Below, piece after piece: positions 15,271-29,498 of a stretch of 64,000 nt of DNA. The DNA comes from Bombus terrestris (Eukaryota > Arthropoda > Insecta > Hymenoptera > Apidae): positions 21,839,334 to 21,903,333 of the forward strand of contig NC_063271.1 of the NCBI RefSeq assembly GCF_910591885.1. Direction: 5' to 3'. Under the pieces are notes generated by a model. That model saw nothing but the letters and a program-made list of their open reading frames with translations. It had not been told where the DNA came from and did not search any database. Positions within the stretch are counted from its first letter, which is position 1. Each line of letters begins with the position of its first letter. The position numbers and the translations under genes were made by a program.

Positions 15271-17460
15271 ACTATTACTATATAACGTATAACGTTATAT
15301 ACTATTACTATATAACGTATAACGTTCTATACTATTACTATATAACGCATAACGTTATATAATATTACTATATAACGTATAACGTTATATACTATTACTA
15401 TATAACGTATAACGTTATATAATATTACTATATAACGTATAACGTTATATACTATTACTATATAACGTATAACGTTATATACTATTACTATATAACGTAT
15501 AACGTTATATACTATTACTATATAACGTATAACGTTATATACTATTACTATATAACGCATAACGTTATATAATATTACTCTATAACGTATAACGTTATAT
15601 ACTATTACTATATAACGTATAACGTTATATACTATTACTATATAACGCATAACGTTATATACTATTACTATATAACGTATAACGTTATATACTATTACTA
15701 TATAACGTATAACGTTATAAACTATTACTATATAACGTATAACGTTATATACTATTACTATATAACGCATAACGTTATATAATGTTACTATATAACGTAT
15801 AACGTTATATACTATTACTATATAACGTATAACGTTATATACTATTACGTATTAACGTATAACGTTATATAGTATTACCATATCACGTATAACGTTGTAT
15901 ATTATTACGTACTAACGTATAACGTTATATACTATTACTATATAACGTATAACGTTATATACTATTACTATATAACGTATAACGTTATATACTATTACTA
16001 TATAACGTATAACGTTATATACTATGACTATATACCGCATAACGTTATATAATATTACTATATAACGCATAACGTTATATACTATTACTATATAACGTAT
16101 AACGTTATATACTATTACTATATAACGTATAACGTTATATACTATTACTATATAACTTATAACGATATATACTATTCCGTACTATCGTATAACGTTATAT
16201 ACTATTACTATATAACGCATAACGTTATATGCTATTACTATATAACGCATAACGTTATATACTATTACTATATAACGCATAACGTTATATAATATTACTA
16301 TATAACGCATAACGTTATATACTATTACTATATAACGCATAACGTTATATAATATTACTATATAACGTATAACGTTATATACTATTACTATATAACGTAT
16401 AACGTTATATACTATTACTATATAACGCATAACGTTATATACTAGTACTATATAACGCATAACGTTATATAATATTACTATATAACGTATAACGTTATAT
16501 ACTATTACTATATAACGTATAACGTTATATACTATTACTATATAACGTATAACGTTATATACTATTACTATATAACGTATAACGTTATATACTATTACTA
16601 TATAACGTATAACGTTATATACTATTACTATATAACGTATAACGTTATATACTATTGCTATATAACGTATAACGTTATATACTATTACTATATAACGTAT
16701 AACGATATATACTATGACGTATTAACGTATAACGTTATATACTATTACGTAATAGCGTATAACGTTATATAGTATTACCATATCACGTATAACGTTGTAT
16801 ATTATTACGTACTAACGTATAACGTTATATACTATTACTATATAACGTATAACGTTATATACTATTACTATATAACGTATAACGTTATATACTATTACTA
16901 TATAACGTATAACGTTATATACTATGACTATATACCGCATAACGTTATATAATATTACTATATAACGCATAACGTTATATACTATTACTATATAACGTAT
17001 AACGTTATATACTATTACTATATAACGTATAACGTTATATACTATTACTATATAACGTATAACGATATATACTATTCCGTACTATCGTATAACGTTATAT
17101 ACTATTACTATATAACGCATAACGTTATATACTATTACTATATAACGTATAACGTTATATACTATTACTATATAACGTATAACGTTATATACTATTACTA
17201 TATAACGCATAACGTTATATAATATTACTATATAACGTATAACGTTATATACTATTACTATATAACGTATAACGTTATATACTATTACTATATAACGCAT
17301 AACGTTATATAATATTACTATATAACGTATAACGTTATATACTATTACTATATAACGTATAACGTTATATACTATTACTATATAACGTATAACGTTATAT
17401 ACTATTACTATATAACGTATAACGATATATACTATTACGTATTAACGTATAACGTTATAT

Positions 17461-17850
17461 ACTATTACTATATAATGTATAACGTTATATACTATTACTA
17501 TATAACGTATAACGTTATATACTGTTACTATATAACGTATAACGATATATACTATTACGTATTAACGTATAACGTTATATACTATTACGTACTAACGTAT
17601 AACGTTATATACTATTACTATATAACGTATATCGCTATATACTATTACTATATAACGTATATCGCTATATACTATTACTATATAACGTATAACGATATAT
17701 ACTGTTACTATATAACGTATAACGATATATACTATTACGTATTAACGTATAACGTTATATACCATTACGTAATAGCGTATAACGTTATATAGTATTACCA
17801 TATCACGTATAACGTTGTATATTATTACGTACTAACGTATAACGTTATAT
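17461..17850 (+). repeat. 13-monomer block with ATCGCTATAT pair (example)
   Basis: A 390-bp block: a unit with ATAATGTAT, a canonical unit, an ACTGTT unit ending AACGATATAT, two ACGT units, two units ending ATCGCTATAT, an AACGATATAT unit, a second ACTGTT/AACGATATAT unit, an ATTAACG unit, an ACCATTACGTAATAGCG unit, then the ATTACCA and ATTATTACGT units of type 1. Copies lie at 1,231-1,620 and 21,841-22,230. The part from the first ACTGTT unit onward recurs at 27,511, 28,711, 29,791, 37,170, 45,360, 47,370, 51,120, 52,980, 54,270, 57,930 and 59,220. The ATG in the first unit is what opens an apparent 105-codon frame in three copies. Confidence 0.88.
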
Positions 17851-18030
17851 ACTATTACTATATAACGTATAACGTTATATACTATTACTATATAACGTAT
17901 AACGTTATATACTATTACTATATAACGCATAACGTTATATAATATTACTATATAACGTATAACGTTATATACTATTCCTATATAACGTATAACGTTATAT
18001 ACTATTGCTATATAACGTATAACGTTATAT

Positions 18031-18180
18031 ACTATTACTATATAACGTATAACGATATATACTATGACGTATTAACGTATAACGTTATATACTATTACGT
18101 AATAGCGTATAACGTTATATAGTATTACCATATCACGTATAACGTTATGTACTATTACGTACTATCGTATAACGTTATAT
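18031..18180 (+). repeat. Diverged five-monomer cassette, type 2 (example)
   Basis: Order: unit ending AACGATATAT; unit beginning ACTATGACGTATTAACG; unit with ATTACGTAATAGCG; unit beginning AGTATTACCATATCACG but ending GTTATGT; unit with ATTACGTACTATCG. It differs from type 1 in ending and exit unit: GTTATGT leads to ACTATCG, whereas GTTGTAT leads to ACTAACG. It is usually preceded by an ACTATTGCTA unit. Further copies include 22,411-22,560, 25,171-25,320, 26,761-26,910, 32,131-32,280, 42,240-42,389, 47,910-48,059 and 62,670-62,819. Confidence 0.88.
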
Positions 18181-18960
18181 ACTATTACTATATAACGTAT
18201 AACGTTATATACTATTACTATATAACGTATAACGATATATACTATTACGTATTAACGTATAACGTTATATAGTATTACCATATCACGTATAACGTTGTAT
18301 ATTATTACGTACTAACGTATAACGTTATATACTATTACTATATAACGTATAACGTTATATACTATTACTATATAACGTATAACGTTATATACTATTACTA
18401 TATAACGTATATCGTTATATACTATTACTATATAACGTATAACGTTATATACTATTACTATATAACGTATAACGATATATACTATTCCGTACTATCGTAT
18501 AACGTTATATACTATTACTATATAACGCATAACGTTATATACTATTACTATATAACGTATAACGTTATATACTATTACTATATAACGCATAACGTTATAT
18601 AATATTACTATATAACGTATAACGTTATATACTATTACTATATAACGTATAACGATATATACTATTACGTATTAACGTATAACGTTATATAGTATTACCA
18701 TATCACGTATAACGTTGTATATTATTACGTACTAACGTATAACGTTATATACTATTACTATATAACGTATAACGTTATATACTATTACTATATAACGCAT
18801 AACGATATATACTATTCCGTACTATCGTATAACGTTATATACTATTACTATATAACGCATAACGTTATATACTATTACTATATAACGCATAACGTTATAT
18901 ACTATTACTATATAACGTATAACGTTATATACTATTACTATATAACGTATAACGTTATAT

Positions 18961-19050
18961 ACTATTACTATATAACGTATAACGATATATACTATTCCGT
19001 ACTATCGTATAACGTTATATACTATTACTATATAACGCATAACGTTATAT
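18961..19050 (+). repeat. Diverged two-monomer cassette, type 4, with following GCAT unit (example)
   Basis: A unit ending AACGATATAT is followed by one with ATTCCGTACTATCG and then by a canonical unit carrying GCAT in place of GTAT. The ATTCCGT unit occurs at least 35 times, for example at 121, 1,021, 9,601, 13,831, 17,071, 21,481, 24,181, 32,581, 41,730, 48,330 and 60,180. An AACGATATAT-ending unit preceded it in all those I checked. Some copies begin ACCATTCC (5,311, 5,581, 6,631, 24,691) or TTATTCC (52,230). Confidence 0.88.
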
Positions 19051-19890
19051 ACTATTACTATATAACGTATAACGTTATATACTATTACTATATAACGTAT
19101 AACGTTATATACTATTACTATATAACGCATAACGTTATATAATATTACTATATAACGTATAACGTTATATACTATTACTATATAACGTATAACGTTATAT
19201 ACTATTACTATATAACGCATAACGTTATATAATATTACTATATAACGTATAACGTTATATACTATTACTATATAACGTATAACGTTATATACTATTACTA
19301 TATAACGTATAACGATATATACTATTACGTATTAACGTATAACGTTATATACTATTACTATATAACGTATAACGTTATATACTATTACTATATAACGTAT
19401 AACGTTATATACTATTACTATATAACGTATAACGTTATATACTATTACTATATAACGTATAACGTTATATACTATTGCTATATAACGTATAACGTTATAT
19501 ACTATTACTATATAACGTATGACGATATATACTATGACGTATTAACGTATAACGTTATATACTATTACGTAATAGCGTATAACGTTATATAGTATTACCA
19601 TATCACGTATAACGTTATGTACTATTACGTACTATCGTATAACGTTATATACTATTACTATATAACGTATAACGTTATATACTATTACTATATAACGTAT
19701 AACGATATATACTATTACGTATTAACGTATAACATTATATAGTATTACCATATCACGTATAACGTTGTATATTATTACGTACTAACGTATAACGATATAT
19801 ACTATTACGTATTAACGTATAACGTTATATAGTATTACCATATCACGTATAACGTTGTATATTATTACGTACTAACGTATAACGTTATAT

Positions 19891-22800
19891 ACTATTACTA
19901 TATAACGTATAACGTTATATACTATTACTATATAACGTATAACGTTATATACTATTACTATATAACGCATAACGTTATATAATATTACTCTATAACGTAT
20001 AACGTTATATACTATTACTATATAACGTATAACGTTATATACTATTACTATATAACGCATAACGTTATATACTATTACTATATAACGTATAACGTTATAT
20101 ACTATTACTATATAACGTATAACGTTATAAACTATTACTATATAACTTATAACGTTATATACTATTACTATATAACGCATAACGTTATATAATGTTACTA
20201 TATAACGTATAACGTTATATACTATTACTATATAACGTATAACGTTATATACTATTACGTATTAACGTATAACGTTATATAGTATTACCATATCACGTAT
20301 AACGTTGTATATTATTACGTACTAACGTATAACGTTATATACTATTACTATATAACGTATAACGTTATATACTATTACTATATAACGTATAACGTTATAT
20401 ACTATTACTATATAACGTATAACGTTATATACTATGACTATATACCGCATAACGTTATATAATATTACTATATAACGCATAACGTTATATACTATTACTA
20501 TATAACGTATAACGTTATATACTATTACTATATAACGTATAACGTTATATACTATTACTATATAACTTATAACGATATATACTATTCCGTACTATCGTAT
20601 AACGTTATATACTATTACTATATAACGCATAACGTTATATGCTATTACTATATAACGCATAACGTTATATACTATTACTATATAACGCATAACGTTATAT
20701 AATATTACTATATAACGCATAACGTTATATACTATTACTATATAACGCATAACGTTATATAATATTACTATATAACGTATAACGTTATATACTATTACTA
20801 TATAACGTATAACGTTATATACTATTACTATATAACGCATAACGTTATATACTATTACTATATAACGCATAACGTTATATAATATTACTATATAACGTAT
20901 AACGTTATATACTATTACTATATAACGTATAACGTTATATACTATTACTATATAACGTATAACGTTATATACTATTACTATATAACGTATAACGTTATAT
21001 ACTATTACTATATAACGTATAACGTTATATACTATTACTATATAACGTATAACGTTATATACTATTGCTATATAACGTATAACGTTATATACTATTACTA
21101 TATAACGTATAACGATATATACTATGACGTATTAACGTATAACGTTACATACTATTACGTAATAGCGTATAACGTTATATAGTATTACCATATCACGTAT
21201 AACGTTGTATATTATTACGTACTAACGTATAACGTTATATACTATTACTATATAACGTATAACGTTATATACTATTACTATATAACGTATAACGTTATAT
21301 ACTATTACTATATAACGTATAACGTTATATACTATGACTATATACCGCATAACGTTATATAATATTACTATATAACGCATAACGTTATATACTATTACTA
21401 TATAACGTATAACGTTATATACTATTACTATATAACGTATAACGTTATATACTATTACTATATAACGTATAACGATATATACTATTCCGTACTATCGTAT
21501 AACGTTATATACTATTACTATATAACGCATAACGTTATATACTATTACTATATAACGTATAACGTTATATACTATTACTATATAACGTATAACGTTATAT
21601 ACTATTACTATATAACGCATAACGTTATATAATATTACTATATAACGTATAACGTTATATACTATTACTATATAACGTATAACGTTATATACTATTACTA
21701 TATAACGCATAACGTTATATAATATTACTATATAACGTATAACGTTATATACTATTACTATATAACGTATAACGTTATATACTATTACTATATAACGTAT
21801 AACGATATATACTATTACGTATTAACGTATAACGTTATATACTATTACTATATAATGTATAACGTTATATACTATTACTATATAACGTATAACGTTATAT
21901 ACTGTTACTATATAACGTATAACGATATATACTATTACGTATTAACGTATAACGTTATATACTATTACGTACTAACGTATAACGTTATATACTATTACTA
22001 TATAACGTATATCGCTATATACTATTACTATATAACGTATATCGCTATATACTATTACTATATAACGTATAACGATATATACTGTTACTATATAACGTAT
22101 AACGATATATACTATTACGTATTAACGTATAACGTTATATACCATTACGTAATAGCGTATAACGTTATATAGTATTACCATATCACGTATAACGTTGTAT
22201 ATTATTACGTACTAACGTATAACGTTATATACTATTACTATATAACGTATAACGTTATATACTATTACTATATAACGTATAACGTTATATACTATTACTA
22301 TATAACGCATAACGTTATATAATATTACTATATAACGTATAACGTTATATACTATTACTATATAACGTATAACGTTATATACTATTGCTATATAACGTAT
22401 AACGTTATATACTATTACTATATAACGTATAACGATATATACTATGACGTATTAACGTATAACGTTATATACTATTACGTAATAGCGTATAACGTTATAT
22501 AGTATTACCATATCACGTATAACGTTATGTACTATTACGTACTATCGTATAACGTTATATACTATTACTATATAACGTATAACGTTATATACTATTACTA
22601 TATAACGTATAACGATATATACTATTACGTATTAACGTATAACGTTATATAGTATTACCATATCACGTATAACGTTGTATATTATTACGTACTAACGTAT
22701 AACGTTATATACTATTACTATATAACGTATAACGTTATATACTATTACTATATAACGTATAACGTTATATACTATTACTATATAACGTTATGCGTTATAT

Positions 22801-24030
22801 AGTAATAGTATATAACGTATAACGTTATATACTATTACTATATAACGTATAACGATATATACTATTCCGTACTATCGTATAACGTTATATACTATTACTA
22901 TATAACGCATAACGTTATATACTATTACTATATAACGTATAACGTTATATACTATTACTATATAACGCATAACGTTATATAATATTACTATATAACGTAT
23001 AACGTTATATACTATTACTATATAACGTATAACGATATATACTATTACGTATTAACGTATAACGTTATATAGTATTACCATATCACGTATAACGTTGTAT
23101 ATTATTACGTACTAACGTATAACGTTATATACTATTACTATATAACGTATAACGTTATATACTATTACTATATAACGTATAACGATATATACTATTCCGT
23201 ACTATCGTATAACGTTATATACTATTACTATATAACGCATAACGTTATATACTATTACTATATAACGCATAACGTTATATACTATTACTATATAACGTAT
23301 AACGTTATATACTATTACTATATAACGTATAACGTTATATACTATTACTATATAACGTATAACGATATATACTATTCCGTACTATCGTATAACGTTATAT
23401 ACTATTACTATATAACGCATAACGTTATATACTATTACTATATAACGTATAACGTTATATACTATTACTATATAACGTATAACGTTATATACTATTACTA
23501 TATAACGCATAACGTTATATAATATTACTATATAACGTATAACGTTATATACTATTACTATATAACGTATAACGTTATATACTATTACTATATAACGCAT
23601 AACGTTATATAATATTACTATATAACGTATAACGTTATATACTATTACTATATAACGTATAACGTTATATACTATTACTATATAACGTATAACGATATAT
23701 ACTATTACGTATTAACGTATAACGTTATATACTATTACTATATAACGTATAACGTTATATACTATTACTATATAACGTATGACGATATATACTATGACGT
23801 ATTAACGTATAACGTTATATACTATTACGTAATAGCGTATAACGTTATATAGTATTACCATATCACGTATAACGTTATGTACTATTACGTACTATCGTAT
23901 AACGTTATATACTATTACTATATAACGTATAACGTTATATACTATTACTATATAACGTATAACGATATATACTATTACGTATTAACGTATAACATTATAT
24001 AGTATTACCATATCACGTATAACGTTGTAT
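19891..24030 (+). repeat. Higher-order repeat, 4.4 kb, copy 2
   Basis: It repeats the marker order of the preceding block. Relative to that copy, one monomer is missing between 21,721 and 21,811 and four are missing near 23,760. A 32-bp inverted segment is present around 22,787-22,818 where copy 1 is in normal orientation. Private changes include GTTACAT in the 21,121 unit. Confidence 0.85.
22787..22818 (-). other. Inverted 32-bp segment carrying a GCAT-type unit
   Basis: The segment CGTTATGCG followed by TTATATAGTAATAG and TATATAACG is the reverse complement of a stretch containing CTATTAC and AACGCATAACG. The GCAT variant appears in reverse as ATGC, so the inverted copy comes from a GCAT monomer, the nearest downstream one being at 22,891. 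The paralogue at 18,391-18,450 is in normal orientation with ATCG at this position. Confidence 0.88.
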
Positions 24031-24420
24031 ATTATTACGTACTAACGTATAACGTTATATACTATTACTATATAACGTATAACGTTATATACTATTACTA
24101 TATAACGTATATCGTTATATACTATTACTATATAACGTATAACGTTATATACTATTACTATATAACGTATAACGATATATACTATTCCGTACTATCGTAT
24201 AACGTTATATACTATTACTATATAACGCATAACGTTATATACTATTACTATATAACGTATAACGTTATATACTATTACTATATAACGCATAACGTTATAT
24301 AATATTACTATATAACGTATAACGTTATATACTATTACTATATAACGTATAACGATATATACTATTACGTATTAACGTATAACGTTATATAGTATTACCA
24401 TATCACGTATAACGTTGTAT

Positions 24421-25500
24421 ATTATTACGTACTAACGTATAACGTTATATACTATTACTATATAACGTATAACGTTATATACTATTACTATATAACGTAT
24501 AACGTTATATACTATTACTATATAACGTATAACGTTATATACTATGACTATATACCGCATAACGTTATATAATATTACTATATAACGCATAACGTTATAT
24601 ACTATTACTATATAACGTATAACGTTATATACTATTACTATATAACGTATAACGTTATATACTATTACTATATAACGTATAACGATATATACCATTCCGT
24701 ACTATCGTATAACGTTATATACTATTACTATATAACGCATAACGTTATATGCTATTACTATATAACGCATAACGTTATATACTATTACTATATAACGCAT
24801 AACGTTATATAATATTACTATATAACGCATAACGTTATATACTATTACTATATAACGCATAACGTTATATAATATTACTATATAACGCATAACGTTATAT
24901 ACTATTACTATCTAACGCATAACGTTATATACTATTACTATATAACGCATAACGTTATATACTATTACTATATAACGCATAACGTTATATAATATTACTA
25001 TATAACGTATAACGTTATATACTATTACTATATAACGTATAACGTTATATACTATTACTATATAACGTATAACGTTATATAATATTACTATATAACGTAT
25101 AACGTTATATACTATTACTATATAACGTATAACGTTATATACTATTGCTATATAACGTATAACGTTATATACTATTACTATATAACGTATAACGATATAT
25201 ACTATGACGTATTAACGTATAACGTTATATACTATTACGTAATAGCGTATAACGTTATATAGTATTACCATATCACGTATAACGTTATGTACTATTACGT
25301 ACTATCGTATAACGTTATATACTATTACTATATAACGTATAACGTTATATACTATTACTATATATCGTATAACGATATATACTATTACGTATTAACGTAT
25401 AACATTATATAGTATTACCATATCACGTATAACGTTGTATATTATTACGTACTAACGTATAACGTTATATACTATTACTATATAACGTATAACGTTATAT
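24421..25500 (+). repeat. Higher-order repeat, about 1.56 kb spacing, copy 1
   Basis: It starts like the middle of the 4.4-kb unit (TATACCGCAT at 24,541, ACCATTCCGT at 24,691, GCTATT at 24,751), then runs through GCAT/AATATT pairs, a type 2 cassette and a unit with ATATATCGTATAACGAT (25,351). The order recurs at about +1,560 and +18,480. Rare marker ACTATTACTATCTAACG (24,901) is shared with 43,380. Confidence 0.78.
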
Positions 25501-26040
25501 ACTATTACTATATAACGTATAACGATATATACTATTACGTATTAACGTATAACGTTATATAGTTTTACCATATCACGTATAACGTTGTATACTATTACGT
25601 AATAACGTATAACGTTATATTCTATTACGTAATAACGTATAACGTTATATAGTATTGCCATATCACGTATAACGTTGTATATTATTACGTACTAACGTAT
25701 AACGTTATATACTATTACTATATAACGTATAACGTTATATACTATTACTATATAACGTATAACGTTATATACTATTACTATATAACGTATAACGTTATAT
25801 ACTATTACTATATAACGTATAACGATATATACTATTACGTATTAACGTATAACGTTATATAGTTTTACCATATCACGTATAACGTTGTATACTATTACGT
25901 AATAACGTATAAGGTTATATTCTATTACGTAATAACGTATAACGTTATATAGTATTGCCATATCACGTATAACGTTGTATATTATTACGTACTAACGTAT
26001 AACGTTATATACTATTACTATATAACGTATAACGTTATAT
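25501..26040 (+). repeat. Two type 3 cassettes in tandem, 300-bp spacing
   Basis: AGTTTTACCA units at 25,561 and 25,861 head two near-identical seven-monomer cassettes separated by a short canonical run. The second copy has a single change, AAGGTTATAT, in the 25,891 unit. Similar pairs with 270-bp spacing occur at 27,151/27,421 and 36,660/36,930. Confidence 0.82.
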
Positions 26041-27120
26041 ACTATTACTATATAACGTATAACGTTATATACTATTACTATATAACGTATAACGTTATAT
26101 ACTATGACTATATACCGCATAACGTTATATAATATTACTATATAACGCATAACGTTATATACTATTACTATATAACGTATAACGTTATATACTATTACTA
26201 TATAACGTATAACGTTATATACTATTACTATATAACGTATAACGATATATACTATTCCGTACTATCGTATAACGTTATATACTATTACTATATAACGCAT
26301 AACGTTATATGCTATTACTATATAACGCATAACGTTATATACTATTACTATATAACGCATAACGTTATATAATATTACTATATAACGCATAACGTTATAT
26401 ACTATTACTATATAACGCATAACGTTATATAATATTACTATATAACGCATAACGTTATATACTATTACTATATAACGCATAACGTTATATACTATTACTA
26501 TATAACGCATAACGTTATATACTATTACTATATAACGCATAACGTTATATAATATTACTATATAACGTATAACGTTATATACTATTACTATATAACGTAT
26601 AACGTTATATACTATTACTATATAACGTATAACGTTATATACTATTACTATATAACGTATAACGTTATATACTATTACTATATAACGTATAACGTTATAT
26701 ACTATTACTATATAACGTATAACGTTATATACTATTGCTATATAACGTATAACGTTATATACTATTACTATATAACGTATAACGATATATACTATGACGT
26801 ATTAACGTATAACGTTATATACTATTACGTAATAGCGTATAACGTTATATAGTATTACCATATCACGTATAACGTTATGTACTATTACGTACTATCGTAT
26901 AACGTTATATACTATTACTATATAACGTATAACGTTATATACTATTACTATATAACGTATAACGATATATACTATTACGTATTAACGTATAACATTATAT
27001 AGTATTACCATATCACGTATAACGTTGTATATTATTACGTACTAACGTATAACGTTATATACTATTACTATATAACGTATAACGTTATATACTATTACTA
27101 TATAACGTATAACGATATAT
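26041..27120 (+). repeat. Higher-order repeat, about 1.56 kb spacing, copy 2
   Basis: It matches 24,481-25,530 in marker order: TATACCGCAT unit at 26,101, type 4 cassette at 26,221, GCTATT unit at 26,311, then the GCAT run and a type 2 cassette at 26,761. It has one more monomer than its partner before the type 2 cassette. Confidence 0.78.
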
Positions 27121-27361
27121 ACTATTACGTATTAACGTATAACGTTATATAGTTTTACCATATCACGTATAACGTTGTATACTATTACGTAATAACGTAT
27201 AACGTTATATTCTATTACGTAATAACGTATAACGTTATATAGTATTGCCATATCACGTATAACGTTGTATATTATTACGTACTAACGTATAACGTTATAT
27301 ACTATTACTATATAACGTATAACGTTATATACTATTACTATATAACGTATAACGTTATATA

Positions 27362-27368
27362 GTAATAG
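27362..27368 (-). other. Inverted 7-bp loop
   Basis: GTAATAG replaces CTATTAC between intact arms. It is duplicated with its 1,200-bp unit at 28,562-28,568. The paralogue at 36,871-36,877 reads CTATTAG. Confidence 0.93.
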
Positions 27369-28291
27369 TATATAACGTATAACGATATATACTATTACGT
27401 ATTAACGTATAACGTTATATAGTTTTACCATATCACGTATAACGTTGTATACTATTACGTAATAACGTATAACGTTATATTCTATTACTATATAACGTAT
27501 AACGTTATATACTGTTACTATATAACGTATAACGATATATACTATTACGTATTAACGTATAACGTTATATACTATTACGTACTAACGTATAACGTTATAT
27601 ACTATTACTATATAACGTATATCGCTATATACTATTACTATATAACGTATATCGCTATATACTATTACTATATAACGTATAACGATATATACTGTTACTA
27701 TATAACGTATAACGATATATACTATTACGTATTAACGTATAACGTTATATACCATTACGTAATAGCGTATAACGTTATATAGTATTACCATATCACGTAT
27801 AACGTTGTATATTATTACGTACTAACGTATAACGTTATATACTATTACTATATAACGTATAACGTTATATACTATTACTATATAACGTATAACGTTATAT
27901 ACTATTACTATATAACGCATAACGTTATATAATATTACTATATAACGTATAACGTTATATACTATTACTATATAACGTATAACGTTATATACTATTACTA
28001 TATAACGTATAACGTTATATACTATTACTATATAACGTATATCGTTATATACTATTGCTATATAACGTATAACGTTATATACTATTACTATATAACGTAT
28101 AACGATATATACTATTACGTATTAACGTATAGCGTTAGATAGTATTACCATATCACGTATAACGTTGTATATTATTACGTACTAACGTATGACGTTATAT
28201 ACTATTACTATATAACGTATAACGTTATATACTATTACTATATAACGTATAACGTTATATACTATTACTATATAACGTATAACGTTATATA

Positions 28292-28298
28292 GTAATAG
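28292..28298 (-). other. Inverted 7-bp loop
   Basis: GTAATAG in a unit that also ends AACGATATAT. It is copied to 29,492-29,498. The equivalent unit at 30,781 has the normal loop. Confidence 0.93.
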
Positions 28299-28561
28299 TA
28301 TATAACGTATAACGATATATACTATTACGTATTAACGTATAACGTTATATAGTTTTACCATATCACGTATAACGTTGTATACTATTACGTAATAACGTAT
28401 AACGTTATATTCTATTACGTAATAACGTATAACGTTATATAGTATTGCCATATCACGTATAACGTTGTATATTATTACGTACTAACGTATAACGTTATAT
28501 ACTATTACTATATAACGTATAACGTTATATACTATTACTATATAACGTATAACGTTATATA

Positions 28562-28568
28562 GTAATAG
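28562..28568 (-). other. Inverted 7-bp loop (copy)
   Basis: Same state as 27,362-27,368, one 1,200-bp unit later. Confidence 0.93.
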
Positions 28569-29491
28569 TATATAACGTATAACGATATATACTATTACGT
28601 ATTAACGTATAACGTTATATAGTTTTACCATATCACGTATAACGTTGTATACTATTACGTAATAACGTATAACGTTATATTCTATTACTATATAACGTAT
28701 AACGTTATATACTGTTACTATATAACGTATAACGATATATACTATTACGTATTAACGTATAACGTTATATACTATTACGTACTAACGTATAACGTTATAT
28801 ACTATTACTATATAACGTATATCGCTATATACTATTACTATATAACGTATATCGCTATATACTATTACTATATAACGTATAACGATATATACTGTTACTA
28901 TATAACGTATAACGATATATACTATTACGTATTAACGTATAACGTTATATACCATTACGTAATAGCGTATAACGTTATATAGTATTACCATATCACGTAT
29001 AACGTTGTATATTATTACGTACTAACGTATAACGTTATATACTATTACTATATAACGTATAACGTTATATACTATTACTATATAACGTATAACGTTATAT
29101 ACTATTACTATATAACGCATAACGTTATATAATATTACTATATAACGTATAACGTTATATACTATTACTATATAACGTATAACGTTATATACTATTACTA
29201 TATAACGTATAACGTTATATACTATTACTATATAACGTATATCGTTATATACTATTGCTATATAACGTATAACGTTATATACTATTACTATATAACGTAT
29301 AACGATATATACTATTACGTATTAACGTATAGCGTTAGATAGTATTACCATATCACGTATAACGTTGTATATTATTACGTACTAACGTATGACGTTATAT
29401 ACTATTACTATATAACGTATAACGTTATATACTATTACTATATAACGTATAACGTTATATACTATTACTATATAACGTATAACGTTATATA

Positions 29492-29498
29492 GTAATAG
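29492..29498 (-). other. Inverted 7-bp loop (copy)
   Basis: Same state as 28,292-28,298, one 1,200-bp unit later. Confidence 0.93.

Larger units (their letters stand above)
13921..15480 (+). repeat. Stretch with type 1, 3 and 4 cassettes between higher-order blocks
   Basis: It contains a type 4 cassette (14,011-14,070), type 1 cassette (14,191-14,310), a long GCAT/AATATT run (14,401-14,790), and a copy of the 450-bp GTTAGAT-to-GTTCTAT block (14,881-15,330). From 14,881 it follows 3,661 onward at an offset of 11,220 bp, so it is a dispersed copy of the left-hand block. Confidence 0.78.
15481..19770 (+). repeat. Higher-order repeat, 4.4 kb, copy 1
   Basis: Pairs with 19,891-24,030 at an offset of 4,410 bp, then 4,380 bp, then 4,260 bp. 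Shared rare markers: AATATTACTC (15,571), unit ending GTTATAA (15,691), AATGTT (15,781), ACTATGACTA with TATACCGCAT (16,021), TATAACTTAT (16,141), GCTATT (16,231), ATAATG (17,461), ATCGTTATAT (18,391), GACGATATAT (19,501). Private changes include GTATTAGTACTA at 16,441 (ACTAGTACTA start) and an ACTATTCCTA unit at 17,971. Confidence 0.85.
27271..28470 (+). repeat. Higher-order repeat, 1,200 bp, copy 1
   Basis: Marker order: inverted loop (27,361), truncated type 3 cassette, TCTATTACTA (27,481), 13-monomer block core (27,511-27,840), ATCGTTATAT (28,021), ACTATTGCTA, TATAGCGTTAGAT unit (28,111), GACGTTATAT, a second inverted loop (28,291), full type 3 cassette. All recur exactly 1,200 bp later. 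Confidence 0.88.

Noticed and set aside
17475..17792. Plus-strand 105-codon frame, also at 1,245-1,562 and 21,855-22,172
   Set aside because: The ATG arises from a single ACG-to-ATG change in one unit, and the three copies are paralogous block copies. The peptide is a low-complexity Y/I/N/T repeat with the 10-residue period of the satellite.
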